A DNA stretch of 13,672 nt from Bondarzewia mesenterica (taxonomy: Eukaryota > Basidiomycota > Agaricomycetes > Russulales > Bondarzewiaceae), in the NCBI GenBank assembly GCA_004802705.1, contig SGPL01000732.1:1-13672 (forward strand). Reading direction: 5' to 3'. The position numbers were made by a program, and so were the translations under genes. The first letter of the stretch is position 1, and each line of letters begins with the position of its first letter. The notes beneath the pieces are model-generated. The model saw only the letters and a list, made by a program, of their open reading frames with translations. It did no database searches and was not told where the DNA came from. Of this stretch, positions 9,493-13,672 are shown one piece after another.

Positions 9493-9720
9493 AAGGAACT
9501 TGAAACCGTCTCCAATAAAATAGTTGATTTTGGGAGAAGCGAGGAGAGAAGAGATGTGGGGGAGGAATTGCTTGGAAACACGAACGACGGCCTATGGATG
9601 ACAGTGAGCAAACACAGAAGGCAGCTCCTGTTGATGGCACGGACCTCATCGATATCGCAGAGCACAACCTCCTCCACAGTATCGTGCTTGAGCACCTCGC
9701 GAACAACGCCGCCATCTCCG
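9493..9720 (-). pseudogene. Spermidine synthase fragment with an intact intron
   Basis: The minus strand encodes GDGGVVREVLKHDTVEEVV, then LCDIDE (9720-9645). Removing a 53-nt GTCCGT...ATAG intron (9644-9592) gives [17 protein letters not shown] and [15 protein letters not shown] (9591-9493). This is the S-adenosyl-binding core of spermidine synthase, which transfers an aminopropyl group to putrescine. The N-terminal domain is missing and the expected VLVIGG before GDGG is replaced by unrelated codons. The downstream DVIITDSSDP catalytic segment is also missing, because the sequence runs straight into the kinase-like fragment. Only about 59 codons of a roughly 290-residue enzyme remain. The splice junction is in phase, so this is a piece of genomic DNA, not a reverse-transcribed copy. 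Confidence 0.85.
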
Positions 9721-10253
9721 AACTCGTCTTCAACATCGTCACCAAACTCCATGCTGAGCGGCCCATTCTTTATGAGTCTAAGCGCGACGAGCGCCTCCTG
9801 CTCATCCTTGTGAGTGTACCGCCATCGGTTGTGGTTCTGCATCTGGGGGACGCACAGCAGTTGGCGACGTTCCTCGAGTTGAGCGTGCAAAGCGCGAAGC
9901 TTTAACTTGCCTCGTCGTCTCGAACCTCTCTGCCACACTATCGCTCCCGCCTCCGACCGCGTTCCCTCTTCGTCAGACCACTCCACCCAATCCCATACCC
10001 ATACACCCTATCATCACTCCACCCATCCAGCTCATGCGTCCGCCTTCTCCCTCGGACATCTGGAGCAGAACTATCCGTGATTAGCATCAGCGGCGAAAGC
10101 GTCTTCTGTGCGCGAGAAAGCGAGGGCGATGGCGAACGGCTGCAAGTCCGTCGACACGAGAGGCGCGTGATGGTGTAGGAGGAGGGGGAGTGAATGGACA
10201 AAGATGCTCGTGAGGGTGGTGAGCTCTCGTCCAATGCCCGACGTCTATAGCCA
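9721..10253. other. Spacer between gene fragments, nothing recognised
   Basis: Open frames run through on both strands (for example minus 9986-9721 and plus 9594-9905). I could not match either to a family. The plus frame overlaps the spermidine synthase fragment in antisense and is probably its shadow. The stretch may hold further decayed fragments. Confidence 0.35.
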
Positions 10254-10480
10254 CTAAATGGAATTTGCGTGCACGAAATCAATAAGGCTGTCTGTGTTAT
10301 TGAAGAGAGAAAGACGGACCCAGGTTGTCTCAGCTTTGAGCCTGTGGGCCACCTTCAAGACTCTGGTGATGTCTTCCGTGAAAACGGCGGCAGCAAGGAC
10401 ATATACAGAATCGCTAGTGGCGGACGACATCGTCCTCGTCCTCAAACTTGATGACGATGCCGACGGGTCCATCGAGGGCA
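10254..10480 (-). pseudogene. Aldehyde dehydrogenase fragment
   Basis: The minus strand encodes GPVGIVIKFEDEDDVVR (about 10470-10421), then, after a one-step frame change near 10421, SDSVYVLAAAVFTEDITR followed by VLKVAHRLKAETTWV. This matches the C-terminal part of the NAD(P)-dependent aldehyde dehydrogenase fold, between the FGPV-like strand and the WVN segment that precedes the PFGG loop. Without the shift the frame meets a TAG at once. After WV the similarity weakens (FNNTDSLIDF) and stops at 10254. The catalytic Cys and Glu regions are absent. About 70 of some 500 residues remain, so this is a non-functional fragment in the same orientation as its two neighbours. Confidence 0.75.
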
Positions 10481-10536
10481 ACGCGACGGAGGTTGCTAGA
10501 GAGAGAGAGCTAAGTTGAAGGCGCGTTGCTTCGACT

Positions 10537-10566
10537 ACCGGTAATCAAAAATACCGGTCAACCGGT
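10537..10566. repeat. Three ACCGGT palindromes
   Basis: ACCGGT occurs at 10537-10542, 10553-10558 and 10561-10566 within 30 bp. The first two are set in TACCGGTAATC and ATACCGGTC. It could be a binding-site cluster or part of a repeat end; no adjacent intact gene points to a role. Confidence 0.45.
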
Positions 10567-10598
10567 GAAGAGACACTACACACGAATGAAGGGAGGTC

Positions 10599-10665
10599 AG
10601 TTCGAAATCGTAGTAATCCTAGTTCGATTTTTGTAGTCAACTCAGTTCGCGATTTGTAGTCCCCT
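10599..10665. repeat. Three-unit ~22-bp tandem repeat
   Basis: Units start AGTTCG at 10599, 10621 and 10644 and each contains a TAGT about 11 bases later (AGTTCGAAATCGTAGT, AGTTCGATTTTTGTAGT, AGTTCGCGATTTGTAGT). A partial fourth AGTTT follows. The array ends only about 9 bp before the inverted copy of the dispersed repeat (10674). Confidence 0.65.
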
Positions 10666-10673
10666 AGTTTCCT

Positions 10674-10817
10674 GAATTACCTTGCTTGCAAGGTTTATTG
10701 CCCCCTCATAATTGTGCCAGGCACCGAGCAACCTGGTACATATGTGCAAACAAAAACAGCCCTTTCGGACTTTCAAAAAAAAGTTGTAACTGCACCTAGC
10801 GTCTTGTCGACGCTCGG
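10674..10817 (-). repeat. Dispersed ~145-bp repeat, right copy (inverted)
   Basis: The reverse complement of this stretch matches 1-144 nearly throughout, from CCGAGCRTCGACAAGAC at its 10817 end to GGTAATTC at its 10674 end. Beyond 10674 the two copies share nothing. What lies beyond the other end of the left copy is outside the window. I see no target-site duplication next to this copy. Confidence 0.85.
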
Positions 10818-11044
10818 AGGCACGCACAGCGTTGTCGACTGGACGAAAGTCACCCAATATTCTCCAGCCCGCCGTCTCGATACTGCGGGCCCTCGCGCTC
10901 ACACATCATGTCTCCAAAGTCATGCATGTCTTGTCTTACTGACGTTTTTACTTTACAGATTCATTGACATTCTCATCTATTCCCAGCCTGCCAACACTGT
11001 CACAGGTACTAATGTGATGGGTTGCAGGATTTCACAACCTTGGG
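10818..11044. other. Short region with no recognised gene
   Basis: This links the inverted repeat to the first minisatellite unit. The plus-strand frames are interrupted and have no recognised motif. Part of it could be decayed upstream exons of the ankyrin gene (for example an acceptor-like TTTACAG near 10959). Confidence 0.3.
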
Positions 11045-11183
11045 GCTGCGCACTCACCCACATCCCTGCCTAGTCGTTTCAACACGATGGCGCTTCGCCC
11101 CACATCCAGTCCCGTTGTTCCAACATAACGGGCCTGCACACTCGCCCACCACGCCCTCAGTCCCGTCGTTCCAACACGATAGG
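11045..11183 (+). repeat. Intron-like minisatellite, left block (3 units)
   Basis: Three degenerate units of about 42-51 nt occupy 11045-11090, 11091-11132 and 11133-11183. Each runs from a CTGCGCACTCACCC- or CACTCGCCCACC-like start, through a CCCGTCGTTCCAACA-like core, to a CACGATGG-like end. The last unit leads straight into ankyrin coding sequence. The end of each unit resembles an intron acceptor followed by His-Asp-Gly codons. Similar units recur after the ankyrin segment. Confidence 0.6.
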
Positions 11184-11511
11184 AACCCACTGCAGGCGGC
11201 ATCATCTCGTGGCCATGAGGCCGTCGTGCGACTGCTGCTGGAGAATGGCACGGATATCAACGCACAGGGAGGAGAGTATGGCAGGCGGCGGCATCTCACG
11301 GTGACGAGTCGATCCTGCTGTTGGAGAAGGGTGTGGACATCGACGCGCAGGGAGGAGAGTACGGAAATGCACTGCAGACAGTGTCAGGAAACGGTAATGA
11401 GTCACTCGTGAAGCTGCTGCTGGAGAAGAGCACTGACTCTAATGCACAGGGAGGATACTTCGGCAACGCACTGCCGGCGGCGTCGGTGCATGGTCGTCAC
11501 GACCTGCCAGG
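11184..11511 (+). pseudogene. Ankyrin-repeat gene fragment, frameshifted
   Basis: About 3.3 ankyrin repeats are visible. Unit 1 (11184-11281) reads NPLQAASSRGHEAVVRLLLE then NGTDINAQGGEYG. Unit 2 (11282-11374), in another frame, reads QAAASHGDESILLLEKGVD and on to AQGGEYGNAL. Unit 3 (11375-11473) reads QTVSGNGNESLVKLLLEKS to GGYFGNAL and is a full 33 residues. Unit 4 is partial (11474-11511). A 10-nt deletion (the bases for NAL plus one) shifts the frame between units 1 and 2, and unit 2 also lacks two codons. Near-identical repeats of this NAQGGEYGNALQAAS kind are common at the C-termini of fungal NLR-like proteins, where they sense partners. No NACHT domain is in this window. The frame then meets a GTGTCA donor at 11512. 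Confidence 0.75.
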
Positions 11512-11665
11512 GTGTCACGCTCACCCATCACGCCTCTTCCCCGTCTTTTCAGCACGACGGGGCTTCNCGCTCGCCTACTACNCCCCCTGCCCCGTCATTC
11601 TAACCCGTGCTCGCCCACTTCGCTCCACCACGCCCCCTGCCCTCACCCTCNCCATCTCGACATGG
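11512..11665 (+). repeat. Intron-like minisatellite, right block (3 units)
   Basis: The first unit, 11512-11552, has the form of a 41-nt intron (GTGTCACGC...CTTTTCAG) followed by CACGACGGG. Two more degenerate units follow at about 11563-11607 and 11608-11665, with the same CGCTCGCC..ACNCCCCCTGCCCCGTC core. They match the left block at 11045-11183. The ambiguous bases 11567, 11582 and 11651 fall where the other units have G. Confidence 0.6.
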
Positions 11666-12060
11666 CAAGGGGCCGTCTTCNCTTACATGTCCCCGTTCTT
11701 GCCGTTCTGACACCACTGAGTTTTCTCGTCACAAGCTGAATCCGCGCGCTCCTGCCGTCTGCTACTGCGCGTCCCCGTCTTCTGAAATAGGAGCGCATAG
11801 TGCGTCATTGAATCCTCCTAGTGCCCTTGTTCCTGCACGTACAAATGGCACCTGCCATGCCAGCATCAGCTGTTGGCAGGACGAAGAGCAATTCTCACCG
11901 TAATGCTGCGCCATAAATACGCGCATGCACATTATCGCCTTGCCCGTTCCGTCTGACTGGCATTGGGGATGAACCTGGTTCATCCATATCACCCGGGGGG
12001 AGGGGGGGAAGTCGCGTTGCTTTTAATAAGCTATTTCATACTGTACAAATATAATACAAA
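11666..12060. other. Region with no recognised gene
   Basis: The open frames on both strands are short and overlap. A TATA-like CATAAATAC (near 11911) and a G-rich run (11994-12008) are the only conspicuous features. A CCCACAG at about 12071-12077, just inside the next frame, could be a splice acceptor. Confidence 0.35.
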
Positions 12061-12228
12061 ATGTTTATCTCCCACAGTCAGACCTTACAAACAAAGCAGA
12101 AGACAGTCATTCTGCAAAATGTGGAAAAGTTCGTGGGGGATTTCGCAAGCAAGGTTGCTGCCGANGCAGTNNGCNCTCCCCTAGTTCTGAGGGGGGGTCA
12201 AAATGGCCCATGTGTCGTCTATAAGTAA
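12061..12228 (+). CDS. Small open frame, 55 codons, unrecognised
   Basis: From ATG 12061 the frame reads MFISHSQTLQTKQK, then VILQNVEKFVGDFASKVAAE, and ends GQNGPCVVYK before TAA. The middle looks like a real amphipathic helix. Four ambiguous bases (12165-12175) fall inside, and reading them as G keeps the frame open. TTTATCTCCCACAG at its start resembles a 3' splice site, so it may be a last exon rather than a full gene. I do not know the family. Confidence 0.25.
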   Translation: MFISHSQTLQTKQKTVILQNVEKFVGDFASKVAAXAXXXPLVLRGGQNGPCVVYK

Positions 12229-12294
12229 CGATTCCCTAATCGGGAATCGTAATTCGGGGAGATCCGGGAAGTAAACTTCGGGGAGATTCNGGAA
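12228..12294. repeat. Perfect 9-bp hairpin plus an 18-bp direct repeat
   Basis: ACGATTCCC (12228-12236), loop TAATC, GGGAATCGT (12242-12250) is a perfect inverted repeat. It is followed by TTCGGGGAGATCCGGGAA (12253-12270) and TTCGGGGAGATTCNGGAA (12277-12294). A further partial copy, AGATCCGGGAAGA, lies near 12473. GGATGTCC is doubled at 12317-12332. This could be a small transposon end. Confidence 0.5.
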
Positions 12295-12591
12295 TTTCTA
12301 TTTCTATCACACGAGCGGATGTCCGGATGTCCANGGCCCGCTGTGACCNCGCCGCGTTGGAAGTCGCGTCTCCCATTCCCATCACACGACTGACGACATT
12401 TTTACCANGCCACGAATGCACGTGATTTGCTACCTGNAGAGCGACCCCCCGAAGAGAGCCCTGCTCTCCCTNAGATCCGGGAAGACAAGATTCTTATCAT
12501 GTTCCACAGGCCATAGTCTAAGCTTCCTCCNAGCACNTCANGAGCTGCACATAGAACGGCGAAGTCATCATTAACGTGCTCAGCCTTCACT

Positions 12592-13672
12592 ATGTCGACC
12601 CCTCCGGCAATCCTCATAGTCAGCACAATCTTCGCTCTCATAGCAGCGCTAACACTCTACAGAAATGGCATCCCTATTCNTATCATAGATCGCAGAGAGG
12701 GATTTCACGGGGCCATACGGGGCACTTCTATCTAGGTACGTAGGGAGTCATAATTTGTGCCGAGCATTCATCTTTGTGCTTAACGTTCTGTAGCCNCGAA
12801 CGCTAGAGGTCCTCGAATCACTCGGGGTTGTTNAAGATGTGCTGTCCATTTCTGATGGCTTTGCATGGTGTTGGCAAGGAGATTTTGTCCGAGATTAAGT
12901 GGGCTGAAGAGGCCAATNAAAACACGAGAATGCCATANNTGAGTGCTTTTCTTTTGTTTACGTGCCNCGTTCGGATGGATGATGGATCAGGTTGGACCAA
13001 TTTATCTGCACCAATCCATGTTCGAGGATGTTCTGAGGAAGAATCTTGAGAAATTGGGCGCAAAAGTCNAGTTGGGCGTTGAGTTGGTCGGGCTAGAGCA
13101 GACAGAACACAAAGTCACTGNGTGTATCAAGACTCAGAAGGCAGAAAGCTCTCAAGAGTTTNAGTATGTCNTTGCTGCCGATGGCGCGAGAGGTGTGAGT
13201 TTAGATATTGTGTGCCCAGGTTGACATCTGAGTTGTCAACCGTACAAAACAGGGTCGATGCGTAGGATCCTAGGTCTGTCGTTTTCTGGAGAAACCAAGG
13301 AGGGTGATAAGATGTTCATGGTGAATGTCGAGTGTACAGACATTGATCGCACGGTGAGTTCATCTGTGGGCAATGCGTCAGTTGCCCTCATTTGCTCGAT
13401 GACCCGCAGCATTAGCACCGATGGGGCGAATTCGGCAAGAAAGTGTGCGTGTTTCCATTTCATCATTCTTCAGAGCTTACAAAGTTTACTGCATCATAGC
13501 TTCTTCCTAAAGCCTGTGCTGTCTGCGCCTACATTCCAGATTCAATCTATGGGCGTCGAGCTCGCAAACCCGCCCCCTCAGGACGATGAAGGTATCCAAA
13601 GGATGTTCAACGATATTAGCAAATCGACTGATATACAACTCCGAAATGCATCTTGGATATCGGAATGGAGGT
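12592..13672 (+). pseudogene. FAD-dependent monooxygenase pseudogene, cut by the window end
   Basis: Proposed exons: 12592-12735, 12794-12938, 12991-13192, 13253-13353, 13410-13444 and 13500 onward, with introns of 52-60 nt. Family blocks (FAD_binding_3, aromatic-ring hydroxylase type) are ALTLYRNGIPI, RTLEVLESLGVV, IYLHQSMFEDVLRKNLEKLG, AADGARG (the FAD-binding DG motif), MRRILGLSFSGET, HRWGEFGKK and ISEWR near the right edge. Disablements: the N-terminal GxGxxG nucleotide loop is replaced by STIFAL; TAG stands at 12733 where the family suggests CAG; a frameshift lies between 12845 and 12867; TAG stands at 13413 where WHRWG needs TGG. Both stops are single transitions. Ambiguous bases are scattered to 13171. 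It would have been a flavin hydroxylase, but it is probably dead. Confidence 0.8.

Noticed and set aside
9594..9905. 103-codon plus-strand frame
   Set aside because: Its first part is antisense to the clear spermidine synthase exons, so it is most likely a shadow frame.
1..10817. Complete giant transposon bounded by the inverted 145-bp repeats
   Set aside because: No transposase, no target-site duplication visible at the right copy, the left end is outside the window, and intact ordinary genes lie inside; kept only as a question.
1..13672. CRISPR array, tRNA or rRNA genes
   Set aside because: No regular spaced repeats of CRISPR type and no cloverleaf or rRNA-like sequence was seen; the organism is eukaryotic.

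Overview
The window looks like nuclear DNA of a mushroom-forming basidiomycete (Agaricomycetes-like). Coding regions are cut by many short spliceosomal introns, mostly 50-65 nt, with GTATGC- or GTGCGT-type donors. The gene families are also typical of such fungi: an HSPA12-like Hsp70, a basidiomycete coiled-coil protein, a small fungal protein-kinase fold, a cytochrome P450, ankyrin repeats and an FAD monooxygenase. I cannot name the species.

The left part (1-5300) holds the two genes that look intact. At 706-3269 (+) is an Hsp70-type ATPase of about 591 aa. I rebuilt it from 13 exons; every splice restores the family reading frame and the total is a multiple of three. Two of its twelve introns appear to be GC-AG. 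At 5282-3767 (-) is a two-exon coiled-coil protein of about 487 aa. The two genes are convergent, with roughly 500 bp between their stops.

The middle and right parts (about 6.4-13.7 kb) are a gene graveyard. On the minus strand lie a P450 remnant (6387-7007), the C-lobe of a kinase-like protein (9110-9492) joined directly to a spermidine synthase fragment (9493-9720), and an aldehyde dehydrogenase fragment (10254-10480). All but the short spermidine synthase piece are visibly frameshifted, and the kinase, spermidine synthase and dehydrogenase pieces are packed into 1.4 kb in one orientation. On the plus strand lie a broken ankyrin-repeat gene (11184-11511), flanked on both sides by an intron-like minisatellite, and a degenerate FAD monooxygenase (from 12592) that runs off the right end.

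Repeats: a ~145-bp element occurs at 1-144 and, inverted, at 10674-10817. There are also a 22-bp tandem repeat (10599-10665), a GTACTC-rich tract (7376-7619) and several short perfect hairpins. All ambiguous bases lie between 11567 and 13171, and almost everywhere I can predict the base it should be G.

I do not see a clear new multi-gene system. The best candidate for something notable is the mosaic of same-strand gene fragments beside the inverted repeat, which may be a gene-capturing mobile element or a rearrangement hot spot.
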